Shown here: one piece after another, positions 44,549 through 55,189 of the stretch | Layout: the number at the start of each line of letters is the position of its first letter | Position numbering within the stretch: the stretch's first letter is position 1 | Source of the DNA: Sanderia malayensis | Taxonomy: Eukaryota; Cnidaria; Scyphozoa; Semaeostomeae; Pelagiidae | Direction of reading: 5' to 3' | Length of the DNA: 64,000 bases | Assembly (NCBI GenBank): GCA_013076295.1 | Contig: RQOL01000711.1 | Location: 1-64,000, forward strand | The notes under the pieces: generated by a model | Seen by the model: only the letters and a program-made list of their open reading frames with translations | Database searches by the model: none | Told to the model about the DNA's origin: nothing | Translations under genes and position numbers: made by a program

Positions 44549-44989
44549 CAGTACTTCCTCCATTATCCGAACAAGTTGAACTCAATTTTTTGCTGGGCCG
44601 TTCGGATACGCCAAAAATTCGGATAATCGAGGCAATATTTTACCAACTAATCTTGCTGTGAAGTTTATTGTTATCACCCAGAATTGTCACGGGGTGCTCA
44701 AACGGAGGATGGGACGATCACAATTGGTCAAAACTCGTGGATTTTGAAATTCCTGTTCGATTTTCTTTCAGTGGTTTCGGTAATTGTAAACACAAATATG
44801 AAAACTGATGTGTTAATTTTATGTTTCCATTGGATTTGACTTTGATAAAGGGCGAATATTTAAAAGGACAACGGATATTTTATGTGGTGATCGAGAATTG
44901 GCTTGCAAAAAACTGATGTAGTAAAAACTTTTGGCGTTCGGATAATCGAGGTTCGGATAATCGAGGTTCGGATAACCGAGGAAGTACTG
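44549..44989. mobile_element. pogo/Tigger-like MITE with TA target duplication
   Basis: 441 bp with inverted tips CAGTACTTCCTCSRTTATCC (44549 onward, inverse ending at 44989), flanked by TA on both sides (44547-44548, 44990-44991). The ends and TA duplication fit Tc1/mariner-pogo MITEs. The right end has three tandem GTTCGGATAAYCGAG units (about 44935-44982), likely multiplied transposase-binding sites. No ORF with a transposase domain. Confidence 0.9.
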
Positions 44990-45254
44990 TAACTTGGTTT
45001 TTTATGAATGGAGAGGGTATAGGCAGCTTGCACAGAGAGAAAGGAAACCTATGTTCCCATAGGCAACATAAAAGGACATGGCAAAGCAAAACTCGTAGAA
45101 CATTGTTCATTATGTTATACAAAATAATGTTATCTATGGGTTAGACAAAGCAATAAGGGGTGAAAGTATAAAGGTAGATTCTGGGTTAGCTTGGGGAGTT
45201 AGAATGGCATCGTATGGTCGGGAATGTTGGTGAGAGCTAGACTGATTGCAGCGA

Positions 45255-45400
45255 GTGTACTTTGCCTATGCTGTTTGGTGTCAATCACAGGTCTTATCCC
45301 CACGCTGTTTGGTATCAATCATGGAGATTGCCTATGCTGTTTGGTATCAATCATAGGTTATATCCCCATGCTGTTTGGTATCAATCATAGGTCTTGTGCC
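45255..45400 (+). repeat. minisatellite, four imperfect units of ~32 bp
   Basis: Units centre on TGCTGTTTGGTATCAATCAT followed by AGGTYTTAT or a shortened form. The ORF over it (45224-45421) reflects the repeat. Confidence 0.85.
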
Positions 45401-45506
45401 ACACTGAGTCATGGTCGTTGAATAACCGTGCTCTCTAAATGAGGTGGAGGGGTGTGCTGGTGTATTGATTTACCCTCTCTGGTTGGAGGTGATGTTGTTG
45501 GAGAAC

Positions 45507-45992
45507 TCAGAGGACTTCCTTGTAGACAATGTTTTTCATTTTGTTGTTGCCGGGTATGGACACCTTAAGTCCAGAGAACGATTTGGCTCTAGAAATTGCA
45601 ACGTACAGTTGTCCATGGGAGAAAACAGGGCCCGGTAAGTAAATGCCAACATGTTTCACTGACTGTCCCTGTGCCTTGTTAATGGTGAGGCAGTAAGCAC
45701 GTCTGACTAGAAATTGTTTTCTTGCAATGGAGATCGGCAGTGATGAATCTTGGCAGGTCAGAGTAATGCGGCCCTTGCTGGCCCTTACTTTGAGTTGTGA
45801 TGATCTCTGTGTAAGATGTGTCATTTGAGATCTCTTACTATTAGTCGTGTTCCACGCCTTTTGCAGGATTGATGGTTTCTGAGCAAAATGATTGTGGCTC
45901 CAACCTAAAGAAAAATGAGATTGAGTGAGCCTAGATTGAGTAAGGCAAAGCAAATTTAAATGAATTCTAATATTACTATTCTGTGATGTCAC
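45507..45992 (-). pseudogene. Helitron helicase C-terminal part
   Basis: Contains RKQFLVRRAYCLTINKAQGQ and HVGIYLPGPVFSHGQLYVAI followed by SRAKSFSGLKV, the last motifs of the PIF1-type helicase in Helitrons. The upstream part of this frame is poorly conserved. The frame ends at 45507. Confidence 0.9.
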
Positions 45993-47429
45993 GTGACGGT
46001 GGTGGAACTCTGCCTAAAACAATAGATTTGAAACAACAACCGAAACAACAGGTCAAACGCCCAAAAACAATGGGACGAAACAGCGAACCGTGTAATCAAA
46101 AAGGCTTTTTTCAATGGGGTCACAAAAGGTTGAGACTTGCATGGAAAGGCTCCGTTTCTAGAGTACACAAAAGTTATCTGTTTTTGGAAGCCTATTTTAA
46201 AAGAACTTTTGAGTTATTCCATTAATTATTCCACTAATTGTGCTATCACAAAATCAAAGGTCCTTATAGGTGACTCGCGGTTTTCAAAATACCTGCATTG
46301 ATTAGTTCAAAGTTTTGTGCACAGGATGTGACGGTACACGGTAATGCCAGGTACACCGTATTGCAGGGCACACAGAATATAGCCACCATTGTTTTATTGA
46401 ACAATTTTATTTATTTTTAAGAAGTCATTCAAACTTTAAATTATGATAACAACCTCTGTTACCTTTTATGGATACATAGCATTATTAGGTAGTTTTGAAC
46501 CCCAGGAGCTACTTGTTGTGAGTGATTTGGATAGGAAATGCTCATTTGACAATATGTTTTGCTTGAAACAAAAAAGAGGCTGGAATTTTGAAATTTTACA
46601 CCTGAAAAACAAGATGGTGTGTAGTGAAGAGCCCAAAATTAACAATCAGTATTTGGTTTCATTTTCAAAAAGGCAATTTGTTTGACTGTAACTCTGAATG
46701 AACAACATGAGCAGCCTTGTCAAATCTTTTAAAAGCCTCCTTGGGTTTTTGACTGTGTTTGTTTATTTATGGTTAAGTCTTACATTTAGCTTTTCAGTGT
46801 TCTTTTTTATACACACCAGTTTGAAGTGTTCTCCCCCGTTAATTGTCAGAGCATTGTGACGTTGTGACATTGTGTCTTTGTGACATTGGAAGGCTTTCAA
46901 AGTGTTTTACCAGCTGAATTTTCTTTGTAAAGAGCTCTTAATTGTTTGAAAGACCCCTGGAGAGTTGCAGGAAACAATAGAGAACACAGGTGATTGCTTT
47001 GTTTTGTTTTTTGAATGAAATAGTTGCAGGTTTTGTAGTAGGCGACCGCCATTGTTGCTTCAGCATGCTGAAACGCTTAGGCCATGGTCAAAGTTTTGAA
47101 TATTTCTGGCCCTATTTGCACGATTTTCCCCATTTAATTATTTTTGACAAGTGTTGTCTGATAACACAACTAAAATAGTGTGTTGTTTTTTCTGTTATTT
47201 TTTGTTTTTTTTTGTTGTTTTTACGATTTCCAACAAAGTTGCTTTTCATTCGGGAAGAAGCAATTTTGCAAGCAACACGCGTGGTTTTTGCATTTGCAAA
47301 AATTCAATTTTAGCCTGCCACAATTGATTATTTTTTGCCCAAACACTTTCGATAATTGTTCACCAACATATTAGCCTCATGTTGGTGTTTTTTGAGTTCA
47401 ACTGGATCGCTATTTGCCACGCTAAATAC
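45993..47429. other. AT-rich stretch without a supported gene
   Basis: Short frames only. It probably contains the rest of repeat copy B plus Helitron-derived non-coding DNA. A GTGACATTGTG-like repetition occurs near 46855-46885. Confidence 0.45.
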
Positions 47430-47787
47430 TACTTTTACTTACTAAAGTGTGTTCAAAGGTTTTGATTTTTGCACGGGTCGGAAATTTCATTAAAACAACT
47501 TCCACTAAAATGTCTCTAAGAATTCAGTATTACTTATTTAGGAAATGAAACTGTTTGCAACGTATTCGCTGTATCCTGAGCTACGTGTTGATAAAATTTT
47601 CAATGGGGATGGAGTTGGAATTTTTGAGGATGGATTGATTTTCCTGTGGCAACCTCTTTTATGCCAATTTTACACTGAAATTATCAATATTCATAAAGGG
47701 CTTTCAGGGCCAAAGCGTGGGCGCGGGGCGGTCGCTTTCCAGTGGGGAGATTCAACTTCCCACCTTTACGTGTTTTAGAAATGTTAC

Positions 47788-48228
47788 GTCATAGTATGTA
47801 TTGTAGAGTATGTATGTATTTATGTATTTATGTTATGTATGTATATGTATGTATGTATGTAGGTATGTGTGTAGGTATGTATGTAGGTATGTATGTAGGT
47901 ATGTATGTAGGTATGTAAGTTTAGTATTTCTTTATAGTAGGTATAGTATGTAGGTATAGTAGGTATAGTATGTTGCTATAGTATGTAGGTATAGTATGTA
48001 GGTATAGTATGTTTTTATAGTAGGTATCGTATGTTGGTATAATATGTAGGTATAGCATGATTTTATAGTAGGTATAGTTGGTATAGTGTGTTTTTATGGT
48101 AGGTATAGTATGTTGGTATAGTATGGAGGTATAGTATGTTGGCATAGTATGATTTTATAGTAGGTATAGTGGGCATAGTATGCTGGTATAGTATGTAGGT
48201 ATAGTACGATTTTATAGTAGGCATAGTA
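47788..48228 (+). repeat. GTAT-type microsatellite array, left part
   Basis: (GTAT)n passing into TATAGTAGGTATAGTATGT units; the inverse of the array type in copy A. Interrupted at 48229 by the MITE. Confidence 0.95.
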
Positions 48229-49305
48229 CACTTAGTGAGCATAAGTTACGCACCACCCGATGAAAAATGGCGTCAAAAAGTGGCCCGAGGCCTATGCGAG
48301 AAAATTTACATAACAATATATAAATAACAAATGGATTTCAATAGCGAATTTCTTTAGCAGAAATATACTCAGAATTTCATAAATTTTCAAATGAAAACGT
48401 AATTTAAAGTATATCATATTGTTTTATAATAATATTAAAAGAAAACTGCGAAGAGGTTCCTTGAAAAATTTCCACAAAAATTTATTGAAGTGGAGTAATT
48501 AAATCGCCAATAATTATAATTTCTTTCACTCAAAGCCACGCAAATTCTCTCTCATTTAAAAGAGAATGTTTTCAAATTTTGAAAAACACAAAAATTTTTC
48601 ATGTAACTGTCTTGACCTGTTATAATTTTCAGTTTCAGTCTTTGTTTATCATTTTAGGAATGTGATTTGACAAAACCTATTTTTCCGTAATTTTTTATTT
48701 AAGAGTAAAAAAAAGAAGCTGAAGCGCCATAACAAAAATTCCAACATAGATATTCCTATAATTTGTTTCAAATACTATAATTTAATATACTTTTCAAGGG
48801 CCTAATACTTTCTGAAGTGAACAAAAATTTTATTTTTTAAAACCCACTCTGAAATTTGAGAAAAAAACATGTGCTTCCCAAATGATAAACAAAGACTGAG
48901 ACTGAAAATTATAACAGGTCAAGACAGTTACATGAAAAATTTTTGTGTTTTTCAAAATTTGAAAACATTCTCTTTTAAATGAGAGAGAATTTGCGTGGCT
49001 TTGAGTGAAAGAAATTATAATTATTGGCGATTTAATTACTCCACTTCAATAAATTTTTGTGGAAATTTTTCAAGGAACCTCTTCGCAGTTTTCTTTTAAT
49101 ATTATTATAAAACAATATGATATACTTTAAATTATGTTTTCATTTGAAAATTTATGAAATTCTGAGTATATTTCTGCCAAAGAAATTCGCTATTGAAATC
49201 CATTTGTTATTTATATATTGTTATGTAAATTTTCTTGCATAGGCCTCGGGCCACTTTTAGACGCCATTTTTCATCGGGTGGTGCGTAACTTATGTTCACT
49301 AAGTG
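48229..49305. mobile_element. fold-back MITE, CACTTAG family, TA target duplication (copy 2)
   Basis: Tips CACTTAGTGAGCATAAGTTA and the inverse, flanked by TA (48227-48228, 49306-49307). The arms are about 420 bp and nearly perfect inverses. The centre (~48630-48900) is longer than in copy 1 and has a non-palindromic insert. Arm sequence is shared with copy 1 at 21661-22589. It landed inside a microsatellite array. Confidence 0.92.
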
Positions 49306-49452
49306 TAGGTGTAATATGTTGGCATATTATGTATGTATGTATGTATGTATGTATGTATGTATGTATGTATGTATGTATGTATGTATTTATGTATGTATTG
49401 ATGTATGTAGGCATGTATGTAGGTATATGTGTAGGTATGTATGTATGTATGG
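49306..49452 (+). repeat. GTAT microsatellite array, right part
   Basis: (ATGT)n directly right of the MITE, ending at GGGCATGAGC. Together with 47788-48228 it formed one array before the MITE inserted. Confidence 0.95.
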
Positions 49453-49551
49453 GCATGAGCGGTAGCAAATGCAGCGCACGAAGCGCGCCAACCAGACTAA
49501 GCTTTTTTTACTTGACGGGCTGGGGCGAATGAGCGAACCAAGTCATGAGCC

Positions 49552-51725
49552 TTAGTGTTCTAATATAGTGTGAATACCATCAATTGTAGTGAATGTAGAG
49601 GCCTGGGGTTTGTGCATTGAGAAACTCCATGGGATATGCTGCAGCTTCTTCTGGATCATCTGTTTCGACTCTGTCAATATTGATATTGCTGCCGAGCTGT
49701 TGGAAGTCTTTGCAGAATGAGTTCGTTGATGTGATGTGAAAACTCGTTCTTTGGTGTCAAGGAACAACGCTCGGATGTGGTGTTGGGATCCAGTAAGAGA
49801 TGTGCATCTGCTGATTCAGCTTGAGGATAAATCGAGTTCATGAGGTCTTCAAGTGATTTGATGCAGATTTGCTGTGGGAGGCTGATCTGATCTTGATTAT
49901 CGTAAGGTTCTACTCCATTGCCTATTCGGAGAAGCCAGTCAGAGAAGAAAGTCTGAGAATGCTTGGTAAGTCTCGTCTTGAACAGCTCTCATGTTTGTAA
50001 TGAGTCTGAATTGTTGGAAATGAGACCACAGACCCTCGACTTTTCGTGACTATAGGCATTCTTGCACCACCCGTTCTCTGTCTGCATTCTTGACGACTGG
50101 CATTACTTTTCTGAAGTCACTGCCAAGCATGAAGTATTTGCCGCCGAAAGGTTGTTCCGCTTTGGTGATGTCTCTGAGCAGACGTTCAACTGCTTTGAGT
50201 GCTCTTGCTGGAATTATGAAAGCTTCATCCCAAATGAATAGCGTTGTGTCTCGCAGTTGTTGTGCTCTGAGACCTTGTGCTTTGATGTTGCAAGTAGAAC
50301 TGTTGAGCAGAGGAATCGGTATTTGAAATGTCAAGTGTGCCATTCTGCCATTAATGAGCAGTGTTGCTGCTATTCCGCAGTATACTACACACTTGACTTT
50401 GTGTCTGGAAGCTGATTGTGTACCAATGTGTTGTACAGGAAGGTTTTCCCAGTTCCTGCTGGCCCGTCGAGATAGAAACAGTTGTCTGGTGACTGCGTCT
50501 CGATGGCTTGCACAATAGGATTGTGTATCTGCGGTTGTTCTGGATTGAGTTGCTCGAACATTCGCTGTCCTTGCTCTCGTTCCTGTTCAATGTTAATTTC
50601 GTCAGCTGGCTGTTGTGGCTGAGCATAGTCGGCAAGTAGCTGCGGCATCTCGGGGAAGTCCTTGAGGGATATTCCGTGAATGTGCAGGTTTTTCTGGATG
50701 TCCGCCAGGCACATGTGAATGTGTTGCTGCTGGAATGTTGCATTTGGATGCTGCAGCTGATTGTGTCTGATGTAATCTTCTGGCATGTCTTCTTGGAATT
50801 CTGTGAAGAGAGCATCAATGTCACTCGGAGTTTGAAAGAGGATGAGTGTTGCAAACAATTGTCTCATCTGAGCAGGCAGGTGGAAGACCACTGCATCTCG
50901 TGAGCAACATCTGTGCATCGTCCTCTAAGAGGGACATAGCTCGTGCTGCATTCTTGAATGTGTCGTGAGTGATCCCGTCAACTATTATAATGTCTTTGAA
51001 GGAGGTTGCCCCTTTTCTGTGTAACAATATGAGCCTCAGGGCATATCGTACAGGATCTGAAGGAAGAACATTGTATATTCTGCCTATGACACCTTTGGCT
51101 GATTGACGCTTCCGTTGCTGCCATTGCTTAGCAGATTTGTTGTAAGTGTAGTGCTCTGGTATGTCTTGATAGAAGTACCGATGAGCATTATCTTCTCTCT
51201 GGTTGAGGCTGAAGTAGGCCATAAGCATGCTGTCATTGTTTCTCTGTGCAGCTTGCTGTTGGTCCGTGAAGGATAAGGGTTGTTGATGTGGCAATTGAAT
51301 TGCAAGTGGGAAGATTGTGTGACTTTTGTCGTGCATCTCATATTGCACAAGTTTGTACACTGCCTGATGTGGACCGACATATCTGGAATTGAGGTACTGA
51401 CGTATTTCGTCGTGGATGATGTCTTGTTGTGCGTCCACTGCAGGCTGACCTTCTCTGATTTCGACATGTGCCATGTCATTGCCTTGATGGAGGATGTATT
51501 TGAAAATGTACTTATCCCTTTTGACTGCGGTGCACACTTCTACGTTCATGTGGCAGTCGAACTTGAGAAGCAGTTTGAGGTTGTGTGGCACAACCCAAGA
51601 ATCGTTCAGTCTGTGTTGCCTGAGTTGAGCAGTTGTTTGGCCTGCAAGAAAGTGCCATGGTTACGTTTATGTACATGTACATTGTCGAGAAGTGTAAATC
51701 ATAAGTACGAAATGCAATTAATGTT
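49552..51725 (-). pseudogene. Helitron Rep C-terminal part and helicase
   Basis: From 51725 downward: NDSWVVPHNLKLLLKFDCHM and RDKYIFKYILHQG, with two tyrosines spaced as in the Rep KYxxxYxxK motif. A long linker follows (FPLAIQLPHQQPLSFTDQQQ, PSDPVRYALRLILLHRKGAT). The helicase Walker A is YLDGPAGTGKTFLYNTL (about 50460), and the Walker B region is LFIWDEAFIIPARALKAVER with KYFMLGSDFRKVMPV. Frame changes occur near 50930, 50345 and 49770. The Helitron unwinds DNA and nicks ends through Rep; this copy is broken. Confidence 0.9.
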
Positions 51726-51980
51726 GACATATATGAGGCGCCATAGGAGACAAATGTATCTAATATATTTAGTTGATATACTTTTTGATAACACGCATCT
51801 TTTCCAAAATTTTATACCATGAATCCATAAAAACACCATAAAAATTCATGTACGCAAATTTTATACCGTAAAAACTCATGTATGCAAATTGTATACCATA
51901 AAAATTCATGTATAGTTTTAGGGCTTGCGCTTTGAGTATCGTGTGGCACATGGTTCAAAATCGGTGGTGAGCAAGATAAG

Positions 51981-52460
51981 ATGGCAGAAAATTCACACTC
52001 TTTGCAAGCAATAATGGACTCGCTTGTAACGAGCCCTCAGTTTCAAGCAACTATGGCCAGGATGATTGAAAGGTCGAGTAATGTTGGTGCTGAAAGCACA
52101 CCAATGGCAACTTCCAATTTTGCTGGGTCAAGTAATACATCTGCTGCTGCTAGGCCTACTATGATATAGCCTACTTCTACTAGGTCTACTGCTCTTGCTG
52201 CAACAGCACAACAGGAATTAAGCAGGCTTTCCAACTGTGGCCAAAGAAACAACATGCTGACGACACTGGCAAGACCGCCATTTGCCACATTGAAACATAG
52301 TTCGCGTGCTTTCCCAAACCCAACCAGGCAAGGAAGAGGCCTAGGCAGATGAGAAGCACCCTTTGTCCTCAAGGAGGTCGTGCTACTTGACAAGGCGAGC
52401 TGTAGAAACATCCTCCGGGCAAAAGCCAAGGCCTCATTAATAGATAAAGGTTACCTAGTT
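51981..52460 (+). pseudogene. N-terminal part of the plus-strand gene of the second TIR element
   Basis: ATG at 51981 lies at the inner border of the left TIR. The frame (AENSHSLQAIMDSLVTSPQF ... AARPTMI) meets a TAG at 52167, goes on (ALAATAQQELSRLSNCGQRN), then a TGA near 52350. A shifted frame gives PFVLKEVVLLDKASCRNILR. The layout (Ser-rich start, KEVVLL block) fits the N-terminal half of the E3-ligase-like genes of this element class, but no HECT lobe is present here. Confidence 0.45.
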
Positions 52461-52842
52461 TTGAATGTAACATTTGTTTTGAATTTTCCTTTTTTCTCTT
52501 TTTTTGTTTTTTAACTTCTTGATAGAGTAAGGTGGGCCATCATGAGTGTGGCAAAACAGGTCATTGATAAATTCATGGACTTTGTTTTTGTTATTGCATT
52601 TGAGTTAAAGAAAATCGAGACTTTAATAACTTTACCTTTGAGAAGTAAATGAGTGACCCATTTTGCCCCATTTGTTTGTTGACACCCAAATCAGAATTTT
52701 CTGAATGAAGTAACAAGATCATATAATACAATGCAACAAGGCCTACTTTATTGGGTAGTCCTACTTGTTTTTTTGGGGGGAAAAACTAAAAATATTGCAC
52801 CAACAAATTATGGCAAGCTATAAATGGAAGAATGTTTTCCAG

Positions 52843-52969
52843 GTTGTATATTCAATTATGTTCATATTCCGCGTGGAATGCCTGAAGATGAAGTTTATCA
52901 GCTATTGGAAAACCTCTTTACTGAACAGCTCCGTTTGTTGCCAATGCCAGTTGGTGAAAGGGAAAGGAA
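52843..52969 (+). pseudogene. isolated exon of the same plus-strand gene
   Basis: Bounded by TTTTCCAG and GTAAGT. The open frame contains HIPRGMPEDEVYQLLENLFT and EQLRLLPMPVGERE and is clearly protein-like. It corresponds to a middle segment of the gene begun at 51981. No downstream exon with a HECT domain was found before the minus-strand integrase fragment. Confidence 0.5.
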
Positions 52970-53283
52970 GTAAGTACCACCTCGCAGGTTAGAGAAATTG
53001 GAAATCTGTACCCCAAAATTGGAAACTGTTGCTGGACTCAGCTCCGAAAAAATTAAGATCTTTACTTGAAAATCAAATTTTTTCTATCATCGCGTTTTTC
53101 TTTCCATATAATATGTCAATTTGCAAAAGTAATAAAACTTTCAATAGCAGCAATGTTTTTTAATTTCATAATTAATCATAATTATTTTCATAATTTCATG
53201 CTTCTATTGCTGATTTCAAGATAAAGAAGGAGAAAGACGAGGGATGACTTCTTTCGCGATCTTGAAAATAATACAGCATGTCA

Positions 53284-53562
53284 CACACACACGGAGGCCG
53301 CATGCGCAATGATGTCATTTTCATCTCGCCTTGCCGGGATATCCCGGCTGTTCCAGTTTACATGGACAAAGCCATCTCGGCTAGGCGGGATATCTCGGCT
53401 AGCGGAGACAGGATGAAAATGTCCCGAGGAGACGGGATGAGATGAATCTCTCATGTAAATGCAACATGGAATTTTAATGTGTTTTAATAGGGAGCCGGGA
53501 TATCCCGGCAAAGCGAGATATCCCAGTTAAGGGGGATAACCTGTCCATGTAAACAGGCCCTT
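53284..53562. mobile_element. MITE-like insert with GGGATATCCCGGC repeats
   Basis: Its right end CATGTAAACAGGCCC (inverse GGGCCTGTTTACATG) abuts TTAA and cuts the integrase frame. Several GGGATATC and CCCGGC blocks recur inside. The left end is unclear: TTTACATGGACAAAGCC at 53357 suggests an inner duplicate of the tip. A PIF/Harbinger-type MITE with a TWA target is possible. Confidence 0.45.
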
Positions 53563-53806
53563 AAGAGATGTGCCACCATCTCCAGCTTTTGAAAAATTCA
53601 AAATAATGTTCATTGTTTTCTTGTGAGATTACTTTTCTTGGCCGACCATTTCCACAATTTTCTGTAACGTGATTGTTGCCACCCTCAAAATCATACAAAG
53701 GATGCCCTTGTGTTAAGGAGTCATCAATATTCCTGTATGCTGAAATTGGTGCTTCGATTATAGCACCTGTATCATTTGCAAAATTGGAACCTAAATCTTC
53801 ATCCAT
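53561..53806 (-). pseudogene. IS3-like integrase, N-terminal fragment (copy 3)
   Basis: The minus strand encodes an acidic lead (MDEDLGSNFANDTGAIIEA) and then CGNGRPRKVISQENNEHYFE, the start of the helix-turn-helix as in GRPRCAISEDQL (copy 2) and GRPYLDIPKETL (copy 1). The MITE at 53562 cuts it. The catalytic core is absent. Its position inside the right half of the TIR element matches that of copy 2 in 29600-39265. Confidence 0.65.
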
Positions 53807-53961
53807 GTCCTGCTCAACATCTGACTTTATGAAAGACAGTAAATTAATAATTATATTTTGGTAAATTCATTTTTGCACCATAATTAAACACACATAACAT
53901 GTACTTACATTTTATTTCTCATTTTTCCTCAAAAATTTTTCGCTGCCCTTCAGTAGCTACA

Positions 53962-54545
53962 TCAGTGAGATGAACTGTTTGTTTTCGAATGTTGCGTCTC
54001 AACTGTTGATCGTGTTCGATGATCGATCTTTTCTTTTGTTTTTAAGTTCCTCGAATCATTATACTTGTTGCGTCTTTCTCTCATATTGTTCGTGTTTCCC
54101 CATTCTTCTTTCATGTTTATTACTGGCTTTAATTCCTTAATGTATAAGGCCTCTGTAACCTGCCTGAGCATAGCATCATTTCGACAATTAGCTAGAACTT
54201 TGATCTCGATTTCCTGTGGGATACCTTGGTGTTTGTCGACTATATGTCTATGGAAGACAGAGCTTTTACTTTTATTCTCATATCCGGAGATGTGCTCGTT
54301 TATTCTTTCGCCTATGCTTCTCGCTGTTTCCCCGATATACATTCCTTCTTCGTTTTGGCAGTCTTGGCACTTCATCTCGTAAACCAGGGAGCAAATACCA
54401 AATACCAAATTAATAATTCTCTGTAACTTTGTGTGCCATTCCTCTAATATGCCATTTGTGGAGCATAAGTTTCTTTGAGCCTCTTCAATTTGAGCTGGGA
54501 TTATACGGAGAAACACAAGAACACCATCTACGACTGGCAGAATCA
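53962..54545 (-). pseudogene. Penelope-like GIY-YIG endonuclease domain inside the TIR element
   Basis: From 54545 the frame reads AEGQELILPVVDGVLVFLRI, beginning at the inner TIR border. From about 54420 it becomes ICSLVYEMKCQDCQNEEGMY, IGETARSIGERINEHISGYE and SSVFHRHIVDKHQGIPQEI, a GIY-YIG nuclease with the CxxC lead of Penelope-like elements. The reverse transcriptase is missing. Either a 5'-truncated Penelope copy inserted here, or the domain is a real part of this element's minus-strand gene. The frame is open across the joint. Confidence 0.75.
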
Positions 54546-54830
54546 ACTCCTGTCCTTCTGCCACCTTGCTCGCCACCAACTTTACACCATGTGTCACACG
54601 ATACTCAAAGCCCATGCGCAAAAAACTATGCATGAATTTTTACGGTATACAATTTGCATACATGAATTTTTATGGCGTTTTTATGAATTCATGATATAAA
54701 ATTTTGGAAAAGATGAGTGTTATTAAAAAGTATATGAAATAAAAATATTAGATACATTTGTCCCCTATGGGGGCCTCATAGACATACCTCGTCTTCTGTA
54801 CAATGGGCATCCATTGACATTGAATTCTGT

Positions 54831-55187
54831 TTATTGTGTGAGGTCTTTCGAGAACTTCTTTTTGCATTTCCCATCTTGCATGCAAACGCATGAGGGATTT
54901 AGAATTCCCCACGGCCGTGCATCATGTGTTTGAAAGACGTGTGTGACAATGTCTCGTCGGTCTTGTGGCTTCTGGTTCGGTAGCAAGTTGTCGAAGATGT
55001 CTTGCCAGTTGAGATTCGCCGTGAATGAGAGGAATATGTCTGGCTTGCCATGTTTTCGGACAATGGTCATGACATCTTGGTAATTCTGTTGCATGTTTCG
55101 TTGGCTGCCAGTGAATGTAGAAGGTAAAATGACAATTCGTCCAACATCAGTGTGCTGTGCAGCACCTGGATTGTGGGCTTGTGCAAT
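54831..55187 (-). pseudogene. Helitron Rep N-terminal part lacking the HUH segment
   Basis: AQAHNPGAAQHTDVGRIVIL, PSTFTGSQRNMQQNYQDVMT and GKPDIFLSFTANLNWQDIFD are Helitron Rep (Helitron_like_N) motifs. After HVFQ the frame jumps directly to WGILNPSCVCMQDGKCKKKF, so the intervening stretch, which normally includes the two-histidine metal site, is deleted. Without it Rep cannot nick DNA. The right side is bounded by the fold-back at 55190. Confidence 0.85.
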
Positions 55188-55189
55188 TA

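Larger units (their letters stand above)
47430..49545 (-). mobile_element. microsatellite-bearing repeat element, copy B
   Basis: Minus-strand order matches copy A (31355-32310): GCCCGTCAAGTA, GGTTGGCGCGCTTCGTGC, CTCATGCCCATACATACA, array, GACGTAACATTTCTAAA, CGCGCCCACGC, ACAGCGAATACGTTGC, CCTTTGAACACACTTTAG. The array is split by the fold-back MITE at 48229-49305. It separates the Helitron pieces ending at 49552 and starting at 45992. The limit beyond 47430 toward 46000 is not defined. Confidence 0.75.
51732..54780. mobile_element. second TIR element of the integrase type, 6-bp target duplication
   Basis: Tips TATGAGGCGCCATAGG and its near inverse end at 54780, flanked by exact GACATA repeats (51726-51731, 54781-54786). 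TIRs run ~240 bp and contain CATAAAAATTCATGTA-type subrepeats. Both TIRs end in a common leader with GAGTATCGTGTGRCACATGG and then GGCAGAA: left ATGGCAGAA opens a plus-strand gene, right GTGGCAGAA opens a minus-strand frame. Inside are an integrase fragment (53561-53806), a Penelope-type domain and a MITE. The TATG tips, 6-bp duplication and gene layout match 29600-39265. Confidence 0.85.

Noticed and set aside
45255..45400. CRISPR-like array of four ~32-bp units
   Set aside because: Units are imperfect and directly contiguous, without regular unique spacers; eukaryotic context. It is a minisatellite.
49218..49532. Met-Tyr-Val-Cys repeat ORF
   Set aside because: Translation of the GTAT microsatellite and MITE arm.
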